A stretch of 64,000 bases of DNA, taken from positions 952,829 to 1,016,828 of the forward strand of contig CAVUPU010000009.1 in the NCBI GenBank assembly GCA_963743425.1. The letters are read 5' to 3'. The translations under genes were made by a program, and so were the position numbers. Position 1 is the first letter of the stretch, and every line of letters starts with the position of its first letter. Shown here one piece after another: positions 9,040-18,010 of this stretch. This DNA is from JAJVID01 sp963743425 (GTDB lineage Bacteria; Acidobacteriota; Blastocatellia; RBC074). The notes under the pieces are model-generated. The model was not told where the DNA came from and made no database searches. It worked only from the letters and a program-made list of their open reading frames with translations.

Positions 9040-9795
9040 TTAATGTCTGGTCAGATCGAGCACAATCTGGTAGCGGTCGCCGCGCATGATCGAATAGGTC
9101 ACTTCGAGCGCCTGGCCCGAAGTCAAATAGGAGACGCGCTCAGCCAGGAGCGCGGGCGAAGCGGCGGCGACTTTCAGCAGTTTGGCCTCGGCGCGATCCA
9201 GCAGCACGGCGACATAGGTTTCCTGCGCGCGCGCGGGCCACAGTCCGTATTTCCGCTCGATCACCGCGTAGAGCGACGCGTCCGTGAAATCCTCCTGCGC
9301 CAATTGCGGCGCCAGCGCCAACGAGAGATAGGCCGTCTGAATGCCCATCGGCTCGCCATCGGCCAGGCGGAGGCGCTTGAGTCGCGTGACCTGATTGCCT
9401 TCGGCGACCCCCAGTTTTTCGGCTATATCGGCTTCGGCCTTGATGATGTCCTGCTTGAGCACTTTGGATGTGGGGTGAAGACCGCGGCTCCGCATCTCGT
9501 CGGTGAAGCTGGTCATCTCGCGCGGCCCCTGCGCCAATTTGGGTTCGGCGACAAATGTGCCGCGCCCCTGTTCGCGTCGCAGCACGCCGGCGACGGCCAA
9601 CTCGTTCAACGCCTGTCGCACAGTCGCCTTGCTCACACCGTGGAATGCGGCCAGCTCGTCTTCGGCCGGCAGCCGGTCGTTCGGCTTAATTTCGCCCGCG
9701 CGAATCTGCTCCAACAGCAGAGTCTTCAATTGATGATATAATGGTATCGGCAGGTTTTTGCTCAAGGTGATGATTTGATTATTCATGGACTCCAT
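9040..9795 (-). CDS. GntR/HutC-family transcriptional regulator
   Basis: A 251-residue regulator. Residues about 13-80 form the GntR winged helix (PLYHQLKTLLLEQIRAGEI, LPAEDELAAFHGVSKATVRQ, GRGTFVAEP), followed by a UTRA ligand-binding domain (from MTSFTDEMRSRG to the C-terminus, with RLKRLRLADGEP and YSIMRGDRYQI). Three in-frame ATGs (9807, 9795, 9786) lie in a 12-bp tandem duplication. The ATG at 9795 has a GGAG 6 nt upstream and is preferred. It diverges from the beta-propeller gene, and the palindrome at 9935-9979 is its likely operator. Confidence 0.9.
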   Translation of the reverse strand: MESMNNQIITLSKNLPIPLYHQLKTLLLEQIRAGEIKPNDRLPAEDELAAFHGVSKATVRQALNELAVAGVLRREQGRGTFVAEPKLAQGPREMTSFTDEMRSRGLHPTSKVLKQDIIKAEADIAEKLGVAEGNQVTRLKRLRLADGEPMGIQTAYLSLALAPQLAQEDFTDASLYAVIERKYGLWPARAQETYVAVLLDRAEAKLLKVAAASPALLAERVSYLTSGQALEVTYSIMRGDRYQIVLDLTRH

Positions 9796-9934
9796 AGTTG
9801 ACTCCATAGTTGATTTTCGGCGGCTTTTCAGCGCGCGCTCTCTTGTAATTCCATTGTCAACCATCAGGGGGTATGAATTTTGTAAGAACAAAACGCATAT
9901 TAACGGGTCTTCCGGATGACCGCAAGAATATTTT

Positions 9935-9979
9935 CTCATATGCCATATTTCATACGAAATATGGCATATGTCATATGAG
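9935..9979. promoter_or_regulatory. Palindromic operator-like site in the GntR/propeller intergenic region
   Basis: A perfect inverted repeat of two 15-nt arms (9937-9951 and 9956-9970) around a 4-nt centre, extended by outer CTCATATG/CATATGAG half-sites, so ATAT recurs at regular spacing. It lies between the divergent GntR gene and the beta-propeller gene. GntR proteins bind short palindromes near their own promoters, so an operator is the simplest reading. Confidence 0.65.
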
Positions 9980-10082
9980 GTAGTCTGCCGGCGCAGAGTT
10001 GTTTTATTATCCTTCGCTCTATAGCTCGAAATCGTCCGACAAGGCGCCGCGCTCCGGCGCATTTTCCGAAAGGTGTCACCTT

Positions 10083-11417
10083 ATGATCATTCCTCAACTG
10101 ATAGTTCTGTTCATTGTGAGTTGGTTCGCAGTCTCCGTTTCAGACAACGATCGTTGGCCTCAATTCCGTGGCCCGCAATCCATCGGCGTCGCCGAAGACC
10201 CGCAACTTCCAGATAAATGGAGCGCGACCGAGAACGTCGCGTGGAAGACCGAGATTCCCGGATTGGGCTGGTCTTCGCCAATCGTCTGGGGCGACAAAAT
10301 TTTCGTCACATCTGTCATCAGCTCCGCCGAGATCGAACCGCCGAAGAAGGGGCTTTATTTCGGCGGCAACCGCGGCGTTCCGACAGACGAACACCGCTGG
10401 ATGGTCTATTGCGTTGACTGGAAGACGGGTAAGATTTTGTGGGAGCGCGAAGTCCATCGCAGCGCGCCAAAGATCGCCCGGCATCTGAAAAACAGCTACG
10501 CGTCGGAAACGCCGGTGACCGACGGCGAACGCGTTTACGCCTACTTTGGCAACCTCGGACTGTTCTGTTTCGATTTCAAAGGCAATCCGGTCTGGAAACA
10601 GAATTACGAGCAACGCAACACCAGGTTCGGCTGGGGCACGGCTGCTTCGCCGGTTGTCTACAAAGACCGCCTCTACATCGTCAACGACAACGACGAGAAG
10701 TCGTTCTTCGCCGCTTACGACAAGAAGACCGGTCAGGAAGTCTGGAAGGTCGAGCGCGAGATCGGCACCAACTGGGCCACGCCTTACGTATGGGAGAACA
10801 AACAGAGGGCGGAGATCGTTCTGCCCGCGACCAAGGCGGTTCGGTCTTACGATCTGAACGGCAAGGTCCTGTGGGAGTTTAAGGGGATGTCTTCAATCGC
10901 CATCCCGACGCCGTTCTCGAAATTCGATCTGCTCTACATCGCCTCGGGATACGTCGGCGACAATCATCGCCCGGTTTACGCCATCCGCCCCGGAGCTTCG
11001 GGCGACATCTCATTGAAGGAGGGCGAGACGAGCAATCAATTCATCGCGTGGTATCTGGGTCAGGGCGGACCATACAATCCATCGCCGATCATTTACGGCG
11101 ATTATTACTACACGCTCTTCGACCGGGGTTTCTTCACCGCCCACGACGCCAGGACGGGCAAGGAGATTTACGGCAAACAGCGCATCGATCCGGCCGCCGG
11201 CGCGTACACTTCGTCGCCGTGGGCTTACAACGGCAAGATCTTCTGCTTGAGCGAGGACGGCGACACGTTCGTCATTCAGGCCGGGACTGAATACAAACTG
11301 CTCGGCAAGAACTCGCTCGACGAGATGTGCATGGCCACGCCGGCGATAGCGCGCGGCAGCCTGATCATTCGCACGGCGTCGAAGCTTTATCGGATTTCAA
11401 AAGGCGGCGGGAAATAA
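10083..11417 (+). CDS. Secreted PQQ-like beta-propeller protein
   Basis: A 444-residue protein with an N-terminal hydrophobic signal segment (MIIPQLIVLFIVSWFAVSVS) followed by WPQFRGPQSIGVA, the opening motif of the quinoprotein-like propellers abundant in Planctomycetes and Acidobacteria. Repeated blade motifs follow: WKTGKILWE, GNPVWKQ, KTGQEVWKVE, LNGKVLWEF and RTGKEIYG. It resembles BamB-type propellers in fold but has no lipobox. The start has an AAAGGTG site 7 nt upstream. Function is unknown, probably periplasmic. The divergent GntR gene may regulate it. Confidence 0.82.
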   Translation: MIIPQLIVLFIVSWFAVSVSDNDRWPQFRGPQSIGVAEDPQLPDKWSATENVAWKTEIPGLGWSSPIVWGDKIFVTSVISSAEIEPPKKGLYFGGNRGVPTDEHRWMVYCVDWKTGKILWEREVHRSAPKIARHLKNSYASETPVTDGERVYAYFGNLGLFCFDFKGNPVWKQNYEQRNTRFGWGTAASPVVYKDRLYIVNDNDEKSFFAAYDKKTGQEVWKVEREIGTNWATPYVWENKQRAEIVLPATKAVRSYDLNGKVLWEFKGMSSIAIPTPFSKFDLLYIASGYVGDNHRPVYAIRPGASGDISLKEGETSNQFIAWYLGQGGPYNPSPIIYGDYYYTLFDRGFFTAHDARTGKEIYGKQRIDPAAGAYTSSPWAYNGKIFCLSEDGDTFVIQAGTEYKLLGKNSLDEMCMATPAIARGSLIIRTASKLYRISKGGGK

Positions 11418-11436
11418 GCCTGGGAGCGCAGTCGCT

Positions 11437-13842
11437 ATGAAGAGCAGACGATGGATGCGGCGATTGGAGAAGTGGCGCGGAGTCGAGCGGGTTGAAGAGG
11501 ACCTTGCGCCCTACGAACAGGCGCTGCGAGAGATAAATCGCCAGGGAGAAGGCTTCGCCCGGAAAAATGATGAGCAGTTGCGGGAGATCGCGGTTTCATT
11601 GCGCAAAAGATCGCAGGGAGGCGCGTCTTCCGACGAGTTGCTCTTTGAGGTCTTTGCGTTGGCGCGGGAAGCGGCTGACCGCGCGCTTGGCTTACGGCCT
11701 TTCGACGTACAGGTGATGGCCGGTGTTGCGCTGCATCGAGGAAAGCTCGTCGAGATGCAGACTGGCGAGGGCAAGACTCTGTCGGCTGTACCGCCGGCAT
11801 GTCTGAACGCCCTGACCGGCCGTGGCGTTCACGTATTGACCTTCAACGACTATCTCGCCCGCCGCGACGCCGCGTGGATGGGGCCTGTCTACCGCTTTCT
11901 GGGCCTCGGCGTCAGCGTCATTCAAGAAGGCATGAGCGTTGAGGCGCGCCGGGCGGCTTACGCATCCGATGTCACTTACGCCACCGCCAAAGAGGCCGGG
12001 TTCGACTTCCTGCGTGACGGACTTTGCCGAACGCCGGACGATCTGGTCCACCGAGCCTTCAGCTTCGGGATTATTGACGAAGCCGATTCGATCCTCATCG
12101 ACGAAGCGCGCGTGCCGCTTGTGATCGCCGGCGAACGTCAGGGCTCGCAGACCAGCCCTTACCGCATCGCCGAAGTGGTGGCCGCGCTCACGCAGGGCGA
12201 GGATTGGGAGACCGACGAAAATCGCCGCAACGTCTTGCTCACCGAGCGCGGCGTTGATCGCATAGAAGCGGCGCTCGGATGCGGCGATCTGTACGCCGCC
12301 GAAAACTACCTGTTGTTGATCGAGGTCAATCAGGCGCTGCACGCGCGGGCGCTGCTGCTGCGCGACATAGATTACATCGTGCGCGATTCCCGCATAGAGC
12401 TGGTGGATGAATTCACCGGGCGAGTGATGGATGACCGGCGATGGCCCGACGGCTTGCAGGCGGCGTTGGAGGCGAAAGAAGGGCTGCCGATACGGCCCGG
12501 CGGGAGCATTCTTGGTTCGATCACTTTGCAGCATTTCCTGAAGCATTACCCGCGGCTCAGCGGCATGACCGCCACTGCGCAGCCCGCCGCTGAAGAGCTG
12601 GAAAATTTCTACGGCCTCAAAGTGGTTCCCATACCACCGAACCGCCCTTGTGTCCGCGAAGACCTGCCGGACTCGATCTTCACTCACAAAGCCGCGAAGC
12701 GCCGGGCGCTCATCGCCGAGATTAGACGCGCGAACGCGGCGGGGCGGCCTGTCCTGGTCGGCACAAGCAGCGTTGAAGAATCCGAGTCATTGGCCGGTAA
12801 GTTGAACGATGCCGGCATCGCCTGTCGCGTTCTCAACGCGAAGAACGACGAGACCGAGGCCGAAATCATCGCCGAGGCCGGCGCCATCGGCGCGGTGACC
12901 ATCTCGACCAATATGGCGGGCCGGGGCACAGACATCCGTCTGGGCGGGGCCAGGGAAGAGGAGCGGGAACGCGTGATCGCCCTCGGCGGGCTTTACGTCA
13001 TCGGAACCAACCGGCACGAGAGCAGGCGCATAGACGACCAGCTCCGAGGGCGCGCGGGCCGCCAGGGTGATCCGGGAACGTCGCGCTTCTTCGTCTGCCT
13101 TGAAGACGACATAATGGCGCGCTTCGGCATTGACAATCTGATACCGCCTCAAATCCGCCCCGCTCCGCAGGACGAGCCGATCGAGCATCCGGCGGTTCGA
13201 CGCGAGGTGGAACGATTGCAGCGGATCGTCGAGGGACAGAATTACGAGATACGAAAGACGCTCTGGCGCTACTCTTCGCTGGTCGAAGAGCAACGCCGCG
13301 CGATGCGGGATTGGCGTATAGCCGCGCTCACAGGCGAAGCGGGGTTGGGGTTGTGCGCCGAGCGGCTTCCCGAACGCCACGCCGAGTTGCGTGATCGTTT
13401 CGGAGAAGAGATCCCGCGCGAGGCCGAGCGCGCGATCACGCTGGGACACATTGACGCGGCCTGGGCCGAACACCTGGCTTTGATAGCAGAGATACGCGAG
13501 GGAATCCATCTGGTCGGTTTAGGCCGGCAAGACCCACTTTATGAGTTCACGAAGCAGGTCGCCGGGGCGTTTATGAAACTTCATCAGACTATCGAAGAGC
13601 GGATTGTCGAGACCTTCGCGGCGGCGAAGATCACGGAGAATGGAATTGATCTCGATCAGGCTGGCCTGCGCGGGCCATCCTCGACTTGGACCTATCTGAT
13701 CAATGATCAGACGATGTCCGAATTGCAGCGACTGCTTTATGGACTTGGCAGCACCGCTTTCGCCATCGGCGCGGTGTTGACCACGTGGCCGCTTTTGATC
13801 GCGTGGGGAGTGTGGCGGCGGCTGACAAAAGAGAGGAAATGA
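11437..13842 (+). CDS. SecA-like ATPase with C-terminal membrane segment
   Basis: An 801-residue SecA-family motor. Clear motifs: Walker A MQTGEGKTL with upstream FDVQVMAG, TFNDYLARRDAAWMG, the DEAD-type IDEADSILIDEARVPL, the preprotein cross-linking region, TNMAGRGTDIRLG and GRAGRQGDPGTSRFF. The helical wing and scaffold domains are shorter than in housekeeping SecA, and the usual C-terminal linker with its Cys/His zinc motif is absent. Instead the protein ends with a hydrophobic helix (AIGAVLTTWPLLIAWGVW) plus basic tail, a likely membrane anchor. It is probably a specialised SecA2-like export ATPase. The start has a GGGAG about 10 nt upstream. Confidence 0.83.
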   Translation: MKSRRWMRRLEKWRGVERVEEDLAPYEQALREINRQGEGFARKNDEQLREIAVSLRKRSQGGASSDELLFEVFALAREAADRALGLRPFDVQVMAGVALHRGKLVEMQTGEGKTLSAVPPACLNALTGRGVHVLTFNDYLARRDAAWMGPVYRFLGLGVSVIQEGMSVEARRAAYASDVTYATAKEAGFDFLRDGLCRTPDDLVHRAFSFGIIDEADSILIDEARVPLVIAGERQGSQTSPYRIAEVVAALTQGEDWETDENRRNVLLTERGVDRIEAALGCGDLYAAENYLLLIEVNQALHARALLLRDIDYIVRDSRIELVDEFTGRVMDDRRWPDGLQAALEAKEGLPIRPGGSILGSITLQHFLKHYPRLSGMTATAQPAAEELENFYGLKVVPIPPNRPCVREDLPDSIFTHKAAKRRALIAEIRRANAAGRPVLVGTSSVEESESLAGKLNDAGIACRVLNAKNDETEAEIIAEAGAIGAVTISTNMAGRGTDIRLGGAREEERERVIALGGLYVIGTNRHESRRIDDQLRGRAGRQGDPGTSRFFVCLEDDIMARFGIDNLIPPQIRPAPQDEPIEHPAVRREVERLQRIVEGQNYEIRKTLWRYSSLVEEQRRAMRDWRIAALTGEAGLGLCAERLPERHAELRDRFGEEIPREAERAITLGHIDAAWAEHLALIAEIREGIHLVGLGRQDPLYEFTKQVAGAFMKLHQTIEERIVETFAAAKITENGIDLDQAGLRGPSSTWTYLINDQTMSELQRLLYGLGSTAFAIGAVLTTWPLLIAWGVWRRLTKERK

Positions 13843-13851
13843 TATTGGCTT

Positions 13852-14646
13852 ATGCGATACGACGCTTTGAAATCTAGAAGTCTGGCGATGATCATTTTCG
13901 CCGTCCTCTTAATCTTCGCGACCGCAGCCGGCCAGAGGCGGTCACGACCGAAACCTAAAACGGCTCCGGCTCCCGCCGCTGCGCTCGCGCCAGCCAGGCG
14001 TCCGGTCACCGTCAACCTCAAGCAGGGCGATCTGGTGACAGGAAATTTCCTGCGCGCCGACGCCGAGACAATGGAGGTCGAAATACAGACCGGGCGATTG
14101 ACGATCAAGATGAGTGAAGTGGCCAGCCTGGTCTTTACCGACGAAGGGGAGAAGCCGCCGGAGGAAGACCAGAAGGAGACGGCTGCGCCTGTCATAGACC
14201 CGAGCCTGATGGCCTCGCGCAAGGCATATGCGGAGCTGCGCAAGCTGGCCGAGGCCGCGAGGATCAAACTGCCTTTAGGACAGTATGGAAATCTGTTGAT
14301 TGAAACCAAGACGGTGGTTGAAGAGGCGTTGACGGAAATTTCGGACTATTCGCTGAAAAACGAGATCGCCCGTACGCTGGAAGCTTACTATGACGCCGGT
14401 CAGGCCTGGGGCGCCGCGCGCGCTTATGACACCGGTCGGATGACCTGGGGCGCCGCGCGAGTTATTGAACAACGCATACCGGTCGACAGCGAGCCTGGCG
14501 CGACGCTGATGAGGAAGTATCAGATCAAGCCGGGCGTCAACCGTCTGGCGCGGCCGGATCATTTGGAACTCGACACGGCGCTGAAGGCGATCTGGGCGGT
14601 GGCAGGCGCTCGTCTAAATTACGTCGCGGCGTTAATCAGGCAGTGA
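13852..14646 (+). CDS. Putative exported protein of unknown function
   Basis: A 264-residue protein starting 9 nt after the SecA-like gene, so probably cotranscribed. The N-terminus looks like a signal peptide (SLAMIIFAVLLIFATAAG). A Pro/Ala-rich linker follows, then a small beta domain (VNLKQGDLVTGNFLRADAET, MSEVASLVF) that recalls the short domain of other secreted acidobacterial proteins, then a helical C-terminal half. I do not recognise the family. Its pairing with an atypical SecA may mean that it is a substrate or partner, which is inference. Confidence 0.65.
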   Translation: MRYDALKSRSLAMIIFAVLLIFATAAGQRRSRPKPKTAPAPAAALAPARRPVTVNLKQGDLVTGNFLRADAETMEVEIQTGRLTIKMSEVASLVFTDEGEKPPEEDQKETAAPVIDPSLMASRKAYAELRKLAEAARIKLPLGQYGNLLIETKTVVEEALTEISDYSLKNEIARTLEAYYDAGQAWGAARAYDTGRMTWGAARVIEQRIPVDSEPGATLMRKYQIKPGVNRLARPDHLELDTALKAIWAVAGARLNYVAALIRQ

Positions 14647-14718
14647 CCGGCCAAGGCTGGGGCGGCGCTTGGAAGAAAGAGTGGCAATATCTTCTGTCTA
14701 ACGGGAATGTGTCTCTCA

Positions 14719-16032
14719 TTATTTCAGTGACACATTGCCCGCCTTCCTGATGTCGTAAGCGATCGTGACGAATGTTTGCAGATAGGCGATAGTCGTAAAC
14801 GACAGCGCGGCGTAAATCAACAACGGCGTTCTCGGCTCGCCGCTCAACCAGACAGCCGATGCTAGCGACACAAGCATCACCGCAGCGATCAATTTTCGAT
14901 AAATCACCTGGCGCCACAGGACGAAGATCGTGATGAATCCCAACACAGCCGTCAGTGTGCCCAACCCGTGCGGCATCGCCAGCGAGATGGCCAGTGAGAA
15001 GTAGTAGCTCACCACAACGCCCCGCACGAATTTCTGCAGCGAGTAGTAATCTTCGTAAAAAAATGGAAAGAACGCGGCGAGCGTTGCCACGAGCAGCAGG
15101 TCGTTTCGATCGCCCGCCGGCAAGACCAGCGAGCGCGTCAGCGGGTAATGCCAGGCGAGGATCAACCAGATCGGCATTGAATTGCGCAGCCATTTCGCCA
15201 GCCGGCTCGGTTTGATCATCGCCAGATCGGCCATCAGGTAAGCGTAGTAGATCGCGGGCGGCAGAATGATGTTCAGCCAGTGCGCGTGTAACGCGCCGCG
15301 GCGGATAGCCACAATGATCGCGATCATCGTGGCGATCGCAGGCGCCCATTCGTAGCTGCGGATGTGCGACGGCGGCTGATGGTACCAGCGTTCGAGCGAT
15401 TCAGCTCCGCGAATGGACGGAAGGAGTGAGCGATTGACGCTCATCGCCACGCGCTCGGTCACCTGCCGCTGGAATTCGCGGTTGTCGCGGTTCGCCGCGC
15501 GCTCCTCTTCGCTCAAACGGATCGGCTCGTGATAGCTCACGACAATCTTGGCCGGGCGCGGCAGCAGCTTCCATTTGGGCCATGCGCGCATCGCGCCGCC
15601 GATCGTCACGGGCACAATCGGCGCGCCAGTCTCGATGGCCAGCCTGGCCACGCCCGCGCGCAAATCGCCCATCGCCGCCTGGTCCGAACGCCGGCCTTCC
15701 GGAAAGACTCCCAGCGCCTCGCCACTCTCGAGCACGCGCAGCGCCTCAAGGTAAGCCGCTTCGCCTCGGCCTTTGCGGATGTCAACGGGGAACGCGCCTA
15801 CGGCCCTGAAAATCTGGCCGAGCAGGGGAACCTTGAAGAGCGCGTCCCAGGCCATAAACCGGATCGTACGTTTGATCGGAAGCCCGACCAGCAAAGGGTC
15901 CAGGTACGACGGATGATTGCCCGCAATGATCACGGCGCCTTCTTCGGGCACGTTTTCGACGCTGTGGTGTTCGACCGAGAAGAGGACGCGGAACAGCGGG
16001 CGCGCGATGAGCTTGATGATCGAGAAGAGCAT
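14719..16032 (-). CDS. PlsC-type acyltransferase fused to a multi-span membrane domain
   Basis: Residues 1-200 are a 1-acyl-glycerol-3-phosphate acyltransferase-type domain: the catalytic NHPSYLDP (HX4D) motif near residue 40, the FPEGRRS motif near 113, and VPVTIGGA. Residues 220-437 contain about six hydrophobic segments (TMIAIIVAI, PIWLILAWHY, TLAAFFPFF, LTAVLGFITIFVLW, LIAAVMLVSLASAVWL, LIYAALSFTTIAYL). The first half would acylate a lyso-lipid or another hydroxyl acceptor at the inner membrane. The second half is not a family I can name. It is convergent with the preceding gene. Confidence 0.82.
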   Translation of the reverse strand: MLFSIIKLIARPLFRVLFSVEHHSVENVPEEGAVIIAGNHPSYLDPLLVGLPIKRTIRFMAWDALFKVPLLGQIFRAVGAFPVDIRKGRGEAAYLEALRVLESGEALGVFPEGRRSDQAAMGDLRAGVARLAIETGAPIVPVTIGGAMRAWPKWKLLPRPAKIVVSYHEPIRLSEEERAANRDNREFQRQVTERVAMSVNRSLLPSIRGAESLERWYHQPPSHIRSYEWAPAIATMIAIIVAIRRGALHAHWLNIILPPAIYYAYLMADLAMIKPSRLAKWLRNSMPIWLILAWHYPLTRSLVLPAGDRNDLLLVATLAAFFPFFYEDYYSLQKFVRGVVVSYYFSLAISLAMPHGLGTLTAVLGFITIFVLWRQVIYRKLIAAVMLVSLASAVWLSGEPRTPLLIYAALSFTTIAYLQTFVTIAYDIRKAGNVSLK

Positions 16033-16111
16033 ATGTTTCGTTTCGGATCCAAGGGCCGGCCTTTACGTCAGCCTCGGGCCGGATCGCATTTTATAGCATT
16101 TAAGAAAAAGA

Positions 16112-16222
16112 ATTTCAGCCACGAATAAACACGAATGAACACGAATCTCTATCTTGATCTCGATGACCCATTTGTTCTTCCCTAGCCGCTATTCGTGTTC
16201 ATTCGCGTTTGTTCATAGCTGA
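16112..16222. repeat. Imperfect inverted repeat of CGAATAAACACGAAT type
   Basis: Left arm about 16112-16146 and right arm about 16191-16222 are imperfect reverse complements built from CACGAAT-like heptamers, beginning with TTTCAGC and ending with GCTGAAA. It lies between the acyltransferase gene and the MarR gene, in a 250-bp non-coding stretch. Probably a dispersed repeat rather than a regulatory site. Confidence 0.7.
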
Positions 16223-16259
16223 AAAAAATCTTTTTGTTCTCCGGATGATTGTTTCCCAG

Positions 16260-16288
16260 TTGACAATCTACCAGTGAATATGTACGAT
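16260..16288 (+). promoter_or_regulatory. Possible sigma70-type promoter before the MarR gene
   Basis: A perfect TTGACA (16260-16265) is followed 17 nt later by TACGAT (16283-16288). Transcription would start near 16295, only about 3 nt before the second in-frame ATG at 16298, which would make that mRNA almost leaderless. This is a weak inference from sequence spacing only. Confidence 0.35.
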
Positions 16289-16735
16289 GACGCCGGTATG
16301 GCGAAGAGAGTGAAAATTCCGCCGAGCGTCGCCGAGCAGGCGCTGATCAGGCTTATGCGGGTCGGCGACCGCTTGTGGCGCGCCTCGGACGAGCGTTTCG
16401 GGCGCTGGGGACTGACCGACAACCATTACAACATGTTGCGGATATTGAACGGTACGGGCGAGCCGATCTCCCAGGCCGAGATCGGCCGGAAGATGCTCTC
16501 GTCGCATGCCAACGTGACAAAACTGGTTGACCTGCTTGAAGAGCGCAAGTTTGTCAAACGCCTGTCGTGCGAAGACCGCCGCGTCAATCTGGTCGAGCTA
16601 ACCGACGAGGGGGCGAAGTTCTTGGAAGCGACGATGTCAGACGTGATCGGCTTCGCCAACGAGGAGATGCGCCCGCTGACGCGTGAAGAACAAAAGGGGC
16701 TCTTCAATTTGCTGGGCAAGCTGTTGAATGAATGA
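16280..16735 (+). CDS. MarR-family transcriptional regulator
   Basis: A 151-residue winged-helix regulator: LTDNHYNMLRILNGTGEPISQAEIG, MLSSHANVTKLVDLLEERKFVKR as recognition helix region, and the DRRVNLVELTDEG wing, followed by the dimerising C-terminal helix. MarR proteins usually repress stress, efflux or redox genes. Neither ATG 16280 nor ATG 16298 has a ribosome-binding site, so the start is uncertain by six codons. The downstream pirin gene on the same strand is a possible target, separated by a hairpin at 16743-16761. Confidence 0.9.
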   Translation: MYDDAGMAKRVKIPPSVAEQALIRLMRVGDRLWRASDERFGRWGLTDNHYNMLRILNGTGEPISQAEIGRKMLSSHANVTKLVDLLEERKFVKRLSCEDRRVNLVELTDEGAKFLEATMSDVIGFANEEMRPLTREEQKGLFNLLGKLLNE

Positions 16736-16742
16736 TTTTCCG

Positions 16743-16761
16743 GCCCGCCGGATGGGCGGGC
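16743..16761 (+). terminator. Hairpin after the MarR gene
   Basis: GCCCGCC (16743-16749) pairs with GGCGGGC (16755-16761) a few bases after the MarR stop codon. The following sequence (GGTATTTC) has only a short T-run, so termination would be weak. Confidence 0.45.
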
Positions 16762-16831
16762 GGTATTTCAGGCCGGATTGTTAATTGAGAAGCGATTTAT
16801 TGGTTAACTGAGCGGATTATCGAGGAGGGAA

Positions 16832-17527
16832 ATGCAGGTCATCAGAGCCGAAGACAGATTTCATCTGGAGAGCGACTGGTTGTCGGCTTACTGGCTGTTC
16901 AGTTTCGACCGCTATTACGACCCGAACAACGTGACTTTCGGGCCGCTGCGCGTCTTCAACCACGACACGGTCGCAGGCGGCGGGGGATTCCCGACGCATC
17001 CGCATCGCGAGATGGAGATCGTGACCTATGTATTGGATGGCGAGCTTCGGCACAAAGACAGCACGGGCGGCGCCGGGATGATCCGCGCTGGAGAAGTACA
17101 GCGAATGACGGCGGGTACTGGCGTCGCGCATTCCGAATTCAACCCTTCGGAAACAGAGATCGTCAGGCTGCTTCAGATGTGGGTGCTGCCCGAACGCCCG
17201 GGGCTGACGCCGTCGTATGAGCAGAAGCGGTTTACGACCGAACAACGCACGGGCGCGCTGTTGCCGATAGCTTCGGGTCAGGACGCGCCGGGCGTAGTGA
17301 AGATTCATCAGGACGTGACATTTTATGTCTCGCGACTGCGCGCGGGCGATAGCGTCGCGCACGAGTTGAAACCGGAGCGGCGGGCGTTCTTCTATGTGAT
17401 TGACGGCGAGGTCACGTTGAATGGCGAGAGGCTAGGCGCAGGCGATCAGGCTCGAGTCACTGACGTTACGAAGCTGGAGATCGCCGGAGCGCGTGAGAGC
17501 GAGGTCATTCTGATCAACTTGCCGTAA
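16832..17527 (+). CDS. Pirin-family protein
   Basis: A 231-residue bicupin of the pirin/YhhW type. The metal-binding residues of the N-terminal cupin are visible: His57 and His59 in THPHREME, then a His and Glu in GVAHSEFN near residues 100-103. VQRMTAGTG and LLQMWVLPE are further family motifs. Related E. coli YhhW acts as quercetin 2,3-dioxygenase in vitro; the cellular role is usually redox or stress related. The start has a GAGGAGG immediately upstream. It follows the MarR gene. Confidence 0.92.
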   Translation: MQVIRAEDRFHLESDWLSAYWLFSFDRYYDPNNVTFGPLRVFNHDTVAGGGGFPTHPHREMEIVTYVLDGELRHKDSTGGAGMIRAGEVQRMTAGTGVAHSEFNPSETEIVRLLQMWVLPERPGLTPSYEQKRFTTEQRTGALLPIASGQDAPGVVKIHQDVTFYVSRLRAGDSVAHELKPERRAFFYVIDGEVTLNGERLGAGDQARVTDVTKLEIAGARESEVILINLP

Positions 17528-18010
17528 TTTAAGAAAGTGGGCAGTGGGTAGTGGGCAGTGAAGAGATCAGAACTACCCACTGCCTTATGAGGAGTATTTG
17601 GTGACGACTCCGCCAGCTAAAGCAGGCGGCTTCTTTTGGAAGACCTGCTTCAACAGCAGCTTCTTGCACAACGCATAGTCCAACGACTTACGTTAGCGTG
17701 CAACGGCCCCGTCCGGGCCATGAATCTTTGAAAGATTCGAGTGTTTCTCTACTTCGGCGTTCAAACTTTTATCTGACGGACTACCCGTCAGAACCTCCCG
17801 AAGTCTGAGTTTCAAAGAGCCGCACGAGGCGCCTCCCGTAGCGATTTAAGCTGCCGGGACAAAGCCTGTCGTATTCGGCGCATTATACGTCAGGCCACGC
17901 GGCCTGGCTCAACTAATTTCGTGGGATTTCAAGAAGGGATCGCCTCGAAGACTCGGCGATGCGAAATTCCCCTGTCGGCTATAAGCCGACAGTCCCCTTT
18001 CGCGTAACTT
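17528..18010. other. Non-coding stretch with several hairpins
   Basis: I see no gene in these 483 bases. They contain a tandem GGGCAGTGGGTAGT-type repeat with an inverted copy (about 17537-17584), a hairpin TCTGACGG/CCGTCAGA (17772-17779 with 17785-17792), a CAGGCC/GGCCTG hairpin near 17895, and a 9-bp CTGTCGGCT/AGCCGACAG hairpin (17972-17992) that ends 18 nt before the nitroreductase start. No T-run follows any of them. Confidence 0.6.
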
